7,731 nt of DNA, from assembly GCA_017958015.1 (NCBI GenBank), contig JAGDDM010000160.1, positions 1 through 7,731 on the forward strand, given 5' to 3'. Positions 1 through 6,362 of this stretch are shown in pieces; position 1 is the stretch's first letter, and each line of letters starts with the position of its first letter. Below the pieces are notes generated by a model. The model saw only the letters and a list, made by a program, of their open reading frames with translations. It made no database searches and was not told the origin of the DNA. Source of the stretch: Abditibacteriota bacterium. GTDB taxonomy: Bacteria > Armatimonadota > UBA5829. A program made the position numbers and the translations under genes.

Positions 1-372
1 GACGTTGTGAAGGCGGAGCTGGAGGGCGTTGAGCGGATTTACCTCATCGAGCCCCCGGACTATCTGCCCTTCGTGCACATCATGAAGAAATCCTACCTCA
101 TTTTGAGCGACTCCGGCGGCGTGCAGGAGGAGGCTCCCTCTCTGGGCGTTCCGGTTCTCGTTATGCGCAAGACCACGGAGCGGCCCGAGGGCGTGGAAGC
201 GGGCGTGGCCAAACTTGTGGGCACGGACCCGGACAACGTCATGCGCTACGTTCAGCTTCTTCTGGACGACAGGGCGGAGTACGACAAGATGTCCCGGGTG
301 GAAAATCCCTACGGCGACGGCAAGGCCTCCGAGCGCATCTGGGCCGCCATAAAAGAGAAATTCGAGGAATAA
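1..372 (+). CDS. wecB: UDP-N-acetylglucosamine 2-epimerase (non-hydrolysing), C-terminal part
   Basis: The frame is open from base 1, so this is the last 123 residues of a protein whose family is usually about 370-380 residues; the start lies outside the window. The family (WecB/MnaA) is cytoplasmic and interconverts UDP-GlcNAc and UDP-ManNAc, supplying ManNAc for envelope polysaccharides. The C-terminal nucleotide-binding half is clear. The fragment shows the DSGGVQEEAPSLG motif (fragment residues 37-49), then VLVMRKTTERPEG (52-64), an AGVAKLVGT stretch (67-75) and the closing NPYGDGKAS motif (102-110), followed by a short charged helix. The DSGG..EE motif and the TERPE element line the UDP-binding side of the active site in characterised homologues. 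The stop codon is 1 nt before the next gene, so the two are probably co-transcribed. The family assignment is firm. Whether the product feeds teichoic acid, capsule or another glycan cannot be told from here. Confidence 0.92.
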   Translation, partial: DVVKAELEGVERIYLIEPPDYLPFVHIMKKSYLILSDSGGVQEEAPSLGVPVLVMRKTTERPEGVEAGVAKLVGTDPDNVMRYVQLLLDDRAEYDKMSRVENPYGDGKASERIWAAIKEKFEE

Positions 373-373
373 A

Positions 374-1468
374 ATGACCGAGAACCACGAAGACAAGGCC
401 CGTATATATTCCGAAGCGGTATGGGGATTAGTCATGCGGGGAATTCTTTTCGCCGTGATATGCTGGGCGGTGTACAAATGCCGGTCCGTTGTGGGATCGG
501 TGGTGGCCGCTCTGGTTTTGACCTGCTTCCTGCTGCCCGCGGTGAACTTCCTCTGCCGCAAATATATCATGAAGCCCAAACTCCAGCGGATGCTCGCCAC
601 GGCGGTTGTGTTCATCGTTTTCCTGGCGGTCCTCGGCTACGGCATCTGGTTCTTCGGCATGGAGTTCTCAAACGCCAGCTCCGAGATGATAGGTTCCGCC
701 GACGACATGCAAACGAAGCTGGAGCGGACCTTTATCCACGCCACACAGCTCTACAATCGTTATATTCCCGTGCAGCTGAAGGATATTTTGAGCAAGGGCG
801 ACACCTCCAACGTGACCTCTTGGCTCACCTCAAAGGCGGTTAAGTTCGCCTCCGCCGCCGGTTCCACGGTCCACTTCATAGTTGAGCTCATTCTGATTCC
901 CATCTTGGCGTTCTACTTCATCATCGACTCCAAGAACATAAAGCGGGAGCTCTACGGCTTGGTTCCCCCGGATTCCGTGAAGGCGGTAATGCGCATCGAG
1001 CGGGAGACCGGCAACATCATCAACAGCTACCTTGTGGGTCAGCTTATCCTATGCGTCATTTCCGGCGTCCTCACCGCCGTATTCCTCATCGCTTTCAAGA
1101 TGCCCTACGCCGCGCTGCTGGCGGCCTTCGCGGGTGTCACACGGTTCGTGCCCATGATAGGCCCTGTGCTGTCGGGGATTCCCATCGCCCTCGTGGCGCT
1201 CCTCTGTCCCCAGGGCGACTGGAACCTTGTGATATACTCAATCATCTTCGTCACCGTGATGCACTTCACGGAAAGCAAGTTCATCATGCCCAAGCTCATC
1301 GGCAGCCGATTGAACATCAACCCGGCAATGATTATCATCTCTCTGCTTGTGGGCGCGGAGCTCTGCGGTTTCGCCGGCATGTTCCTGGCGGTGCCCATCT
1401 ACGCCGTCCTCCGTGGGCTTCTGCGGGTGTACTACATACTGCCCAAGCGGAAAGCGGATTCCGAATGA
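374..1468 (+). CDS. AI-2E family transporter (multi-pass membrane protein)
   Basis: This 364-residue integral membrane protein has the layout of the AI-2E transporter family (formerly UPF0118, PF01594). Two N-terminal hydrophobic segments (about 21-60) and a third at 72-95 come first, then a soluble amphipathic region (about 100-160). A membrane segment follows at 165-185 with the family-like ILIPILAFYFIID. The C-terminal bundle (about 217-350) contains GQLILCVISG, the MPYAALLAAFAG..RFVPMIGP stretch near 243-264, and LNINPAMIIISLLVG..LCGFAGMFLAVP near 313-341. Members have been linked to autoinducer-2 export (TqsA) or Na+/H+ antiport, and most are uncharacterised, so the substrate is unknown. 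The ATG at 374 is supported by GAGGAA at 364-369, four bases upstream. The stop overlaps the next start (ATGA). A UDP-sugar epimerase upstream and a SpoIID-like enzyme downstream suggest an envelope-related operon, which is inference only. Confidence 0.92.
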   Translation: MTENHEDKARIYSEAVWGLVMRGILFAVICWAVYKCRSVVGSVVAALVLTCFLLPAVNFLCRKYIMKPKLQRMLATAVVFIVFLAVLGYGIWFFGMEFSNASSEMIGSADDMQTKLERTFIHATQLYNRYIPVQLKDILSKGDTSNVTSWLTSKAVKFASAAGSTVHFIVELILIPILAFYFIIDSKNIKRELYGLVPPDSVKAVMRIERETGNIINSYLVGQLILCVISGVLTAVFLIAFKMPYAALLAAFAGVTRFVPMIGPVLSGIPIALVALLCPQGDWNLVIYSIIFVTVMHFTESKFIMPKLIGSRLNINPAMIIISLLVGAELCGFAGMFLAVPIYAVLRGLLRVYYILPKRKADSE

Positions 1469-2589
1469 AACTCCGGTCCGCCGCGGTTTTCTTCCTCATC
1501 TTTCTTTTGTCCGCCGGAGCCTTCTGCGGCGATTTGCGGATTGTCCTCAACTCCGCCTCCCTCACAAGCGTCACCGTTCGGGCAAACGACGAGTTCGCCG
1601 TCTTTGTTCCCGGCGTCTTTATCCCCCTCACCGACACCTACAGGTTTACCGTTAAAGGCGGCGGCATAATCGTAAACGGCACGGAGTGCTCCGGCCCCGT
1701 AACGGTTCAGCCTCCCACCAAGGAGGATTTCCTGCGCCTCGATCTCTCCAAAGGTCAGGAACATATCTATCGCGGCGCCCTTGAGGTGAGCAAAAACGGA
1801 AATCTCCTGCGGGTGGTGAACGTTGTGAACATAGAGGAATACCTGCTGGGAGTGCTTCCCTGCGAGATGTCCACCGGCTATCCCGTTGAGGCTCTGAAGG
1901 CTCAGGCGGTGGCGGCCCGGACCTGGTCCGTCGCCAACATGAACCGCCACGGCAAGGAGGGCTGCAACCTCTGCGACGGCACCCACTGTCAGGCCTACAA
2001 AGGCGTGAATATCGAGTCGCCGGACACGAGCCTTGCGGTGTGGAGCACCACGGGCAAGGTGCTGCTCCACGGCGGCAAGATAGCCTCGGCCATGTACTGC
2101 GCCGACTGCGGCGGCGAGAGTCAGGACTACCGGCTCATATCCCAAACCGCCCCGGAGTATCTGAAGGGCGGCGTGGAGGAACCGGCGGAGGTGCCCCATA
2201 TTTTGTGGAGCCACAGAGTCGCCCTGTCCGAGGCTTCGGCGAAGCTCATCGCCGCGAAACTCATCGACACTCCCCTTACGGACGTGTCCCTTGCCGAAAA
2301 GACAAAGGGGGGCAGAGTGAACGCTCTTTCCCTCATAACCGAAACCGGCATCACCCTCGTTCGGTGCGACAGGTTCCGGACGGCTCTGGGGACGTACAAC
2401 CTCAAGACGAATCTCTTTACCGTAGCCCTTGAGGGGGATGACCTCGTTTTCACCGGCAAGGGCAGCGGCCACGGCGCCGGCATGGGTCAGATAGGGTGCA
2501 AATACCTGGCGGGAAAGATGGGCATGAGCCATGACAAGATACTTCTTTTCTACTATCCGGGAGTGACCTTGGGTCAGCTGGAGCCGTAG
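1465..2589 (+). CDS. Secreted SpoIID/LytB-domain protein (probable peptidoglycan lytic transglycosylase)
   Basis: I place the start at the ATG at 1465, which overlaps the previous stop as ATGA. An in-frame extension back to 1051 lies inside the membrane-protein gene and would bury the signal peptide. The 374-residue product begins with a classic signal peptide (MKLRSAAVFFLIFLLSAGA) with an AGA cleavage site after residue 19. The SpoIID/LytB domain (PF08486) covers about 100-235. It contains IEEYLLGVLPCEM (123-135), in which E134 matches the catalytic glutamate of SpoIID, then ALKAQAVAARTW (143-154), a cysteine-rich CNLCDGTHCQAYKG (167-180) and YCADCGGES (211-219). The C-terminus has the family motif GSGHGAGMGQIG (333-344) and ends with ILLFYYPGVTLG. 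SpoIID cleaves glycan strands lacking stem peptides during engulfment. Homologues also occur in non-spore-formers, so a general wall-remodelling role is the safer call. The cysteines could bind zinc, as in clostridial SpoIID. Confidence 0.93.
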   Translation: MKLRSAAVFFLIFLLSAGAFCGDLRIVLNSASLTSVTVRANDEFAVFVPGVFIPLTDTYRFTVKGGGIIVNGTECSGPVTVQPPTKEDFLRLDLSKGQEHIYRGALEVSKNGNLLRVVNVVNIEEYLLGVLPCEMSTGYPVEALKAQAVAARTWSVANMNRHGKEGCNLCDGTHCQAYKGVNIESPDTSLAVWSTTGKVLLHGGKIASAMYCADCGGESQDYRLISQTAPEYLKGGVEEPAEVPHILWSHRVALSEASAKLIAAKLIDTPLTDVSLAEKTKGGRVNALSLITETGITLVRCDRFRTALGTYNLKTNLFTVALEGDDLVFTGKGSGHGAGMGQIGCKYLAGKMGMSHDKILLFYYPGVTLGQLEP

Positions 2590-2592
2590 TAT

Positions 2593-2621
2593 TTGCAAGA
2601 AAAGCCTCTCGCTGTTATAAT
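2593..2621 (+). promoter_or_regulatory. sigma-70 type promoter of rnpB
   Basis: A TTGCAA hexamer at 2593-2598 and a perfect TATAAT at 2616-2621 are separated by exactly 17 bases. Position 2628, the first G of the RNase P RNA P1 helix, lies seven bases after the -10 element, where transcription would be expected to begin. The -35 box starts only four bases after the stop codon of the upstream gene, and no hairpin terminator is visible between them, so readthrough from the upstream operon is also possible. Confidence 0.88.
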
Positions 2622-2627
2622 TTAATT

Positions 2628-2972
2628 GGGCAAGCCGGGCGGCCGCTCGGTCGTTTTCGATTGAGAGGAAAGTCCGGACACCGCAGGGCAGGGTGGTTGC
2701 CAACGGCAACTGTTCGTAAGAATAAGGAAAGTGCCACAGAAAAGAAAACTCCGCGCAAGCGGAAAAGCTGAAACGGTGGTGTAAGAGACCACCGGCTCCG
2801 TCGAGAGGCGGAGGCCGGGTAAACCCCACTCGGTGCAAGGCCAATAGGAGAGTGTTGAAGCGGCCCGCTCAGCTCTCGGGTCAAGCCGCTCAAGACGCGC
2901 GGCGACGCGCGTTTCAGACAGATGGCCGCCGTGTCGCAAGACATACAGAATCCGGCTTATAGGCTTGCCCAA
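2628..2972 (+). ncRNA. rnpB: RNase P RNA, bacterial type A
   Basis: This is the catalytic RNA subunit of RNase P, which removes the 5' leader from pre-tRNAs. The ends are set by the P1 helix: GGGCAAGCC at 2628-2636 pairs perfectly with GGCTTGCCC at 2962-2970, and two flanking T-A pairs are possible. All conserved blocks are present in order. These are GAGAGGAAAGTCCGGAC (2663-2679, 5' half of the P4 core), GTGCCACAGAAA (2731-2742), the GGTAA of the tRNA CCA-binding loop (2818-2822) followed by GGTGCAAGGCCAATAG, AGATGGCCGCC (2920-2930), and ACAGAATCCGGCTTAT (2945-2960, 3' half of P4). Supporting hairpins include GTTGCC/GGCAAC (2696-2710), a P12-like CGGTGGT/ACCACCG (2774-2794) and a P18-like ACGCGC/GCGCGT (2895-2912). 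The length of about 345 nt and the sequence between the L15 and P18 regions fit type A rather than the Bacillus type B. Open frames on either strand here are accidental. Confidence 0.97.
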
Positions 2973-2976
2973 GTGT

Positions 2977-3028
2977 TCGCGTTGTGACGCGAGCGGGAAC
3001 CGGGATATGTGTTCCCTTCGTTTTATTT
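2977..3028 (+). terminator. Probable intrinsic terminator of rnpB (two hairpins plus T-rich run)
   Basis: Directly after the mature RNase P RNA come two hairpins. The first is TCGCGT (2977-2982), loop TGTG, ACGCGA (2987-2992). The second is GGGAAC (2995-3000), a 10-base loop, GTTCCC (3011-3016). The second is followed by TTCGTTTTATTT (3017-3028), an imperfect T-tract. The structure is plausible rather than perfect, because the loop is long and the tract interrupted. Partial readthrough into the next gene, 12 bases further on, is therefore likely. Confidence 0.65.
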
Positions 3029-3040
3029 CAGGTGATTTCT

Positions 3041-3796
3041 ATGCTAAAACCCGAAGATTTTTTCGATTTAACCGATTTCGACTGCGCCGACATATTCGAC
3101 GGCTGCGAGTTCGTGTGGGACGCTCTCAAAAAGATAAGCGTTTACCTGCTGCATAAAAACATGAGTTTTTCCTCCAAGGAACAGCGCATAAAGGGCGTTG
3201 TTATGCGGGGGGCGGTGATTGAGGACGACGACACCGTCCACATCGGCGAGGGCACCGTTGTGGAGCCCGGCGCCTTTATCCGCGGTCCCGTATGGATTGG
3301 CAAGAACTGCAAAATCCGCCACGGCGCCTACCTGCGGGAGGACGTTATCGTGGGCGACAACTGCGTTGTGGGTCACGGCTGCGAGCTGAAGAACGTCATC
3401 ATGCTCCCCACCGCCCAGTGTCCGCACCTTGCCTACGTGGGCGACAGCATTCTGGGCAGACACACCAACCTGGGAGCCGGAACAATCGTCTCCAACCTCC
3501 AGCTGTACAGCGAAAAGGACCCGGATACCGGCAAGCGGCCGCCCATAATCCTCACCGCCGATAACGAGATTTACGACACGGATCTGGCCAAGTTCGGCGC
3601 CATTGTGGGCGACGGAGCCCAGACCGGTTGCAACACCACTCTGAACCCGGGCTGCCTCATGGGCAAAAACACGGTTGTCTATCCCAACGTGTCCCTGCCC
3701 AAGGGCTACTACCCGGAGGGCAAGGTCATCAAACACAAGACCGTCCTCGACATCGTGGACAAGCACGACATCGAAAAAGACAGCGAAGAAGATTGA
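3041..3796 (+). CDS. Left-handed beta-helix (hexapeptide-repeat) protein, GlmU/LpxA-like fold
   Basis: The ATG at 3041 is preceded by AGGTGAT (3030-3036) at good spacing. An upstream in-frame GTG at 2984 falls inside the rnpB terminator hairpin and is rejected. The 251-residue product starts with about 45 residues of helical character (MLKPEDFFDLTDFDC...), then runs into imperfect hexapeptide repeats from about 52 to 215. Examples are VHIGEG, VVEPGAF, VWIGKNC, VIVGDNC, SILGRHTNLGAG and AIVGDGAQTGCNTTLNPG. It ends with a charged tail. The repeats match the left-handed beta-helix domain found at the C-terminus of GlmU and other sugar-nucleotide acetyl- or nucleotidyltransferases. The GxxxNLGAGTIVSN element (near 139-152) is especially GlmU-like. 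The N-terminal nucleotidyltransferase domain is absent. The role is unknown; a sugar acyltransferase, or a regulatory or structural partner of a nucleotidyltransferase, are possibilities. Its TGA stop overlaps the TTG start of larE, implying coupling to the Lar genes. Confidence 0.85.
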   Translation: MLKPEDFFDLTDFDCADIFDGCEFVWDALKKISVYLLHKNMSFSSKEQRIKGVVMRGAVIEDDDTVHIGEGTVVEPGAFIRGPVWIGKNCKIRHGAYLREDVIVGDNCVVGHGCELKNVIMLPTAQCPHLAYVGDSILGRHTNLGAGTIVSNLQLYSEKDPDTGKRPPIILTADNEIYDTDLAKFGAIVGDGAQTGCNTTLNPGCLMGKNTVVYPNVSLPKGYYPEGKVIKHKTVLDIVDKHDIEKDSEED

Positions 3797-4503
3797 GACT
3801 CTCGGATATTTTCAAAGATTACAAAAAAATAGGAATAGCCGTGTCCGGCGGCGCCGATTCAGCCTATCTGCTATCGGAGGCCTCCCGTTCGGACGCGGCT
3901 GTTTTCGCGTATGTGATACGCTCCGTGTTCCAGCCGGAGCGGGAGATAGGGCGGGCCGTGAGAGTCGCCGAAAAATGCGGCGTGCCCCTGAGGATTATCG
4001 ATTACGACGTGCTGTCGATCTCCGGAATAAGCGAAAACCGCTGTTATCGCTGCAAACAGGGACTTTTGGGGCTGATCACGGCCTGCGCCTCAAATGACGG
4101 TTGCGAGGTCGTTTTCGACGGCACCAACGCTTCCGACGACGCGGGCGACAGACCGGGCATGAAGGCTCTCGCGGAAGCCGGCGTCCGCTCACCTCTGCGG
4201 GAGTGCGGCATTACCAAGGATTATATCCGCGCCCACGTCGACCCGGAGTTCAACGTTCCCTCCTATTCCTGCCTGGCCACCCGTATTCGGGGGGAGATTA
4301 CCCTTGAGAAGATTCGGAAGGTGGACGAGGCGGAGACGTATCTGGAGAGTATGGGCTTTGAGGATTTTCGGGCCCGGTTCGACGGGACCACGGCCTCTTT
4401 GGAGCTGACGGCAAGAGACAGGCCGCGGTTCGATACGGTTCGGGCGCGTCTGGAGACGATTTTCGACGAAGTGATTCTTTCGGAGGTTATCCGTGGACAT
4501 TAG
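3793..4503 (+). CDS. larE: LarE, ATP-dependent pyridinium-3,5-biscarboxylate mononucleotide sulfur transferase
   Basis: LarE adenylates the carboxyl groups of the LarB product and replaces an oxygen with sulfur, twice, giving the bisthiocarboxylate that holds nickel. I chose the TTG at 3793, which overlaps the previous stop as TTGA. It gives a 236-residue protein starting just before the PP-loop, and no ATG or GTG fits. The ATP PP-loop SGGADS is at 18-23. Further LarE features are ENRCYRCKQG (81-90), VVFDGTNASDDAGDRPGMKA (106-125), RSPLRECGITK (132-142) and PSYSCLATRI (156-165). C160 aligns with the cysteine that L. plantarum LarE (C176) sacrifices as sulfur donor. The added C84 and C87 give the three-cysteine set seen in LarE proteins that bind a [4Fe-4S] cluster, so this enzyme may be catalytic rather than single-turnover (inference). 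It is shorter than the roughly 275 residues of the L. plantarum enzyme, mostly at the C-terminus. Its end overlaps larB by 11 nt. Confidence 0.94.
   Translation: MRLSDIFKDYKKIGIAVSGGADSAYLLSEASRSDAAVFAYVIRSVFQPEREIGRAVRVAEKCGVPLRIIDYDVLSISGISENRCYRCKQGLLGLITACASNDGCEVVFDGTNASDDAGDRPGMKALAEAGVRSPLRECGITKDYIRAHVDPEFNVPSYSCLATRIRGEITLEKIRKVDEAETYLESMGFEDFRARFDGTTASLELTARDRPRFDTVRARLETIFDEVILSEVIRGH
4482..4486 (+). promoter_or_regulatory. Ribosome binding site fixing the larB GTG start
   Basis: GGAGG lies inside the 3' end of larE, six bases upstream of the GTG at 4493. It is the strongest Shine-Dalgarno sequence near the junction and supports GTG over any later in-frame codon. Confidence 0.8.
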
Positions 4504-5221
4504 AGAGATATTGGAAGGGGTCAAAAGCGGCGCCCTCACCGTGGAGGAAGCGGAGGCGGCGCTGAAAACGGCTCCTTTCGCCGATTTGGGCTACGCCAAG
4601 GTGGACACCCACCGCCGAATCCGCCAGGGAGCGGCGGAGGTGGTCTACGGCGCCGGAAAAACCGCCGAGCAAATAAGCGGCATAGTGAAAACCCTCGCGG
4701 AATCCGGGGCGGAGTCGGTTCTCGTCACCCGCCTGGACCGGGACAAGGCGTCCTCCGTTGAGGGGCTGAAGTATAATCCGGAGTCGAAAACCGCCGTCTT
4801 CGGCAAAGTGCCGGAGATACGTTCCGTGGGGGAGATTTTAATCGTCACCGCCGGGACAAGCGACATTCCCGTGGCGGAGGAAGCGGCGGCGACATGCGCT
4901 TTCTACGGTTGCGAGCCGAAGCGGATATACGACGCCGGAGTGGCGGGAATTCACCGCTTGCTGGTCCACAAGGATGAAATAGCCGCCGCCAAGGTTATAA
5001 TCGCCGTGGCCGGCATGGAGGGCGCTCTCGCCAGCGTCCTGGGGGGCATGGCGGACTGTCCCGTGATAGCCGTCCCCACAAGCGTGGGCTACGGCGCGTC
5101 CTTCGGTGGGCTGACGGCTCTCCTTGCCATGATGAACTCCTGTTCCGCCGGTGTTTCGGTTGTGAACATCGACAACGGTTTCGGCGCGGGCTTTCTGGCC
5201 TGCCGAATATTGAGGAAATAA
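4493..5221 (+). CDS. larB: LarB, pyridinium-3,5-biscarboxylic acid mononucleotide synthase
   Basis: LarB begins nickel-pincer nucleotide synthesis. It carboxylates C5 of the pyridinium ring of nicotinic acid adenine dinucleotide and hydrolyses the phosphoanhydride. The 242-residue protein is close to the family length of about 250. An N-terminal helical segment (1-30) is followed by VDTHRRIRQGAAEVVYGAGKT (37-57), the LarB signature usually ending PEVxxGxGKT. The PurE (AIR carboxylase-like) domain occupies roughly 110-242. It shows VTAGTSDIPVAEEA (118-131), YDAGVAGIHRL (146-156), AGMEGALASVLGGMA (173-187) and VPTSVGYGASFGGLTALL (194-211). C217 in NSCSAGV corresponds to the cysteine that forms a covalent adduct with the pyridinium ring in L. 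plantarum LarB (C221). The start is GTG with GGAGG upstream, 11 nt inside larE, and the stop is 1 nt before larC, so the three lar genes are almost certainly co-translated. Confidence 0.96.
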   Translation: MDIREILEGVKSGALTVEEAEAALKTAPFADLGYAKVDTHRRIRQGAAEVVYGAGKTAEQISGIVKTLAESGAESVLVTRLDRDKASSVEGLKYNPESKTAVFGKVPEIRSVGEILIVTAGTSDIPVAEEAAATCAFYGCEPKRIYDAGVAGIHRLLVHKDEIAAAKVIIAVAGMEGALASVLGGMADCPVIAVPTSVGYGASFGGLTALLAMMNSCSAGVSVVNIDNGFGAGFLACRILRK

Positions 5222-5222
5222 C

Positions 5223-6362
5223 ATGAAAGTTTTGTATTTGGACTGCGGCATGGGCGCCGCCGGGGATATGCTGACGGCGGCTTTAAGCGAGCTTCTGCCG
5301 GACAGGGATTCTTTTGTCGATAAGATGAACTCCCTGGGCATTCACGGCGTTGAGTTTGCCCTGGAAAAATCCGTTAAAATGGGCATAACCGGCACCCACG
5401 CCGTTGTTACGGTTCACGGCCATGAAGAACATGAGCATCATCATCACCACCATCACCACTCGACCCCGGAGGACATCGCCCATCGAATAGGGCATATGGA
5501 CCTGCCGGAGGATGTGAAGGCCGACGTGAAAGCCGTCTACGACCTCATCGCCGAGGCGGAGAGCGCGGCCCACGGCGTGCCGGTGTCGGAGATTCACTTC
5601 CACGAGGTGGGCACCGCTGACGCCCTTGCGGATATCGCCGCTGTGTGTCTGCTGATGAAAGAAATCGCTCCGGACAAGGTCGTGGCGTCCCCGATTCACG
5701 TGGGCAGCGGCACCGTCAAATGCGCCCACGGCGTTCTGCCGGTCCCCGCTCCGGCCACGGCTTATATTCTGAAAGGCGTTCCCGCTTACGGCGGCGGTAT
5801 CGACGGTGAGCTCTGCACTCCCACCGGCGCCGCTCTCATCAAACACTTCGCCCACAGCTTCGGCTCCATGCCCCTCATGCGGGCGGAGAAGATAGGCTAC
5901 GGCATGGGAACAAAGGACTTCGAGCGGGTGAACTGCCTTCGGGCCGTGCTGGGAACCGCGGAGGACATGGCGGAGACGGTGACGGAGATTCGCTGCAACA
6001 TCGACGACATGACCGGTGAGGAAACGGGCTTTGCCTGCGAGATTCTCATGGAGGCCGGCGCCAGGGACGTGTTCACCACTCCGATTATCATGAAAAAATC
6101 CCGTCCCGGCGTGTTGCTGACGGTGATATGCGAAACCGCCGACGCGCCGAAGTTCGCGGAGCTTATATTCAAGCACACCACCACCTTGGGCCTGCGGGAG
6201 AGCGTTGTGAGCCGCCGGTGTCTGCGGCGCGAGATCGAAGAGGGGAGCGTCCGGGTTAAGAAGGGCGCCGCCAGAGACAAGTTCGAGTACGAGGATTTGG
6301 CGAAGTTCGCCAGGGAGAAAAACATTTCCCTGTTCGAGGCCCGGAGAATGCTTGAGAAATGA
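5223..6362 (+). CDS. larC: LarC, nickel insertion protein (CTP-dependent cyclometallase), single-frame form
   Basis: LarC puts nickel into the bisthiocarboxylate nucleotide, in a CTP-dependent reaction, to finish the nickel-pincer cofactor. The 379-residue frame is full length. It opens with LYLDCGMGAAGDM (4-16), then carries a nickel-binding histidine-rich stretch (65-79) that ends in eight consecutive histidines (72-79, bases 5436-5459). HFHEVGTADALADI (125-138), AHGVLPVPAPAT (168-179), GELCTPTGAA (195-204) and GYGMGTKDF (225-233) define the LarC1 half. CNIDDMTGEETGF (258-270), IIMKKSRPG (288-296) and the TTTLGLRE stretch define the LarC2 half. In L. plantarum these halves are joined only by programmed frameshifting, but here they are one uninterrupted frame. 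GAGGAAA at 5212-5217 supports the ATG at 5223. The stop overlaps the next gene's ATG by 4 nt. The protein was previously annotated as DUF111. Confidence 0.96.
   Translation: MKVLYLDCGMGAAGDMLTAALSELLPDRDSFVDKMNSLGIHGVEFALEKSVKMGITGTHAVVTVHGHEEHEHHHHHHHHSTPEDIAHRIGHMDLPEDVKADVKAVYDLIAEAESAAHGVPVSEIHFHEVGTADALADIAAVCLLMKEIAPDKVVASPIHVGSGTVKCAHGVLPVPAPATAYILKGVPAYGGGIDGELCTPTGAALIKHFAHSFGSMPLMRAEKIGYGMGTKDFERVNCLRAVLGTAEDMAETVTEIRCNIDDMTGEETGFACEILMEAGARDVFTTPIIMKKSRPGVLLTVICETADAPKFAELIFKHTTTLGLRESVVSRRCLRREIEEGSVRVKKGAARDKFEYEDLAKFAREKNISLFEARRMLEK

Noticed and set aside
1051..1464. A 138-codon N-terminal extension of the SpoIID protein.
   Set aside because: It overlaps the conserved C-terminus of the membrane transporter and would place a clear signal peptide in the middle of the protein. 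The ATG at 1465 fits the ATGA junction.
1465..2589. The SpoIID domain as evidence of sporulation.
   Set aside because: SpoIID/LytB proteins are widespread in non-spore-formers, and no other sporulation gene is present.
1432..2844. A 470-codon open frame on the minus strand.
   Set aside because: It covers the SpoIID/LytB gene antisense and runs into rnpB, both of which are well supported. Its product is low-complexity and has no recognisable motif, as expected from a GC-rich antisense frame.
2615..2972. Minus-strand open frames across the RNase P RNA gene.
   Set aside because: The region is explained fully by conserved RNA blocks and paired helices.
2984..3040. A GTG start for the beta-helix protein.
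   Set aside because: It lies within the rnpB 3' hairpin and has no ribosome binding site. The ATG at 3041 has AGGTGAT at proper spacing.
3068..3766. A 232-codon minus-strand open frame, and similar ones at 5283-6176 and 6527-7171.
   Set aside because: All lie antisense to clear genes in a GC-rich region and show no domain motifs.
5436..5459. The eight-histidine run as an engineered His tag.
   Set aside because: It lies internally in LarC where natural His-rich nickel-binding loops occur, uses mixed codons and is preceded by further spaced histidines.
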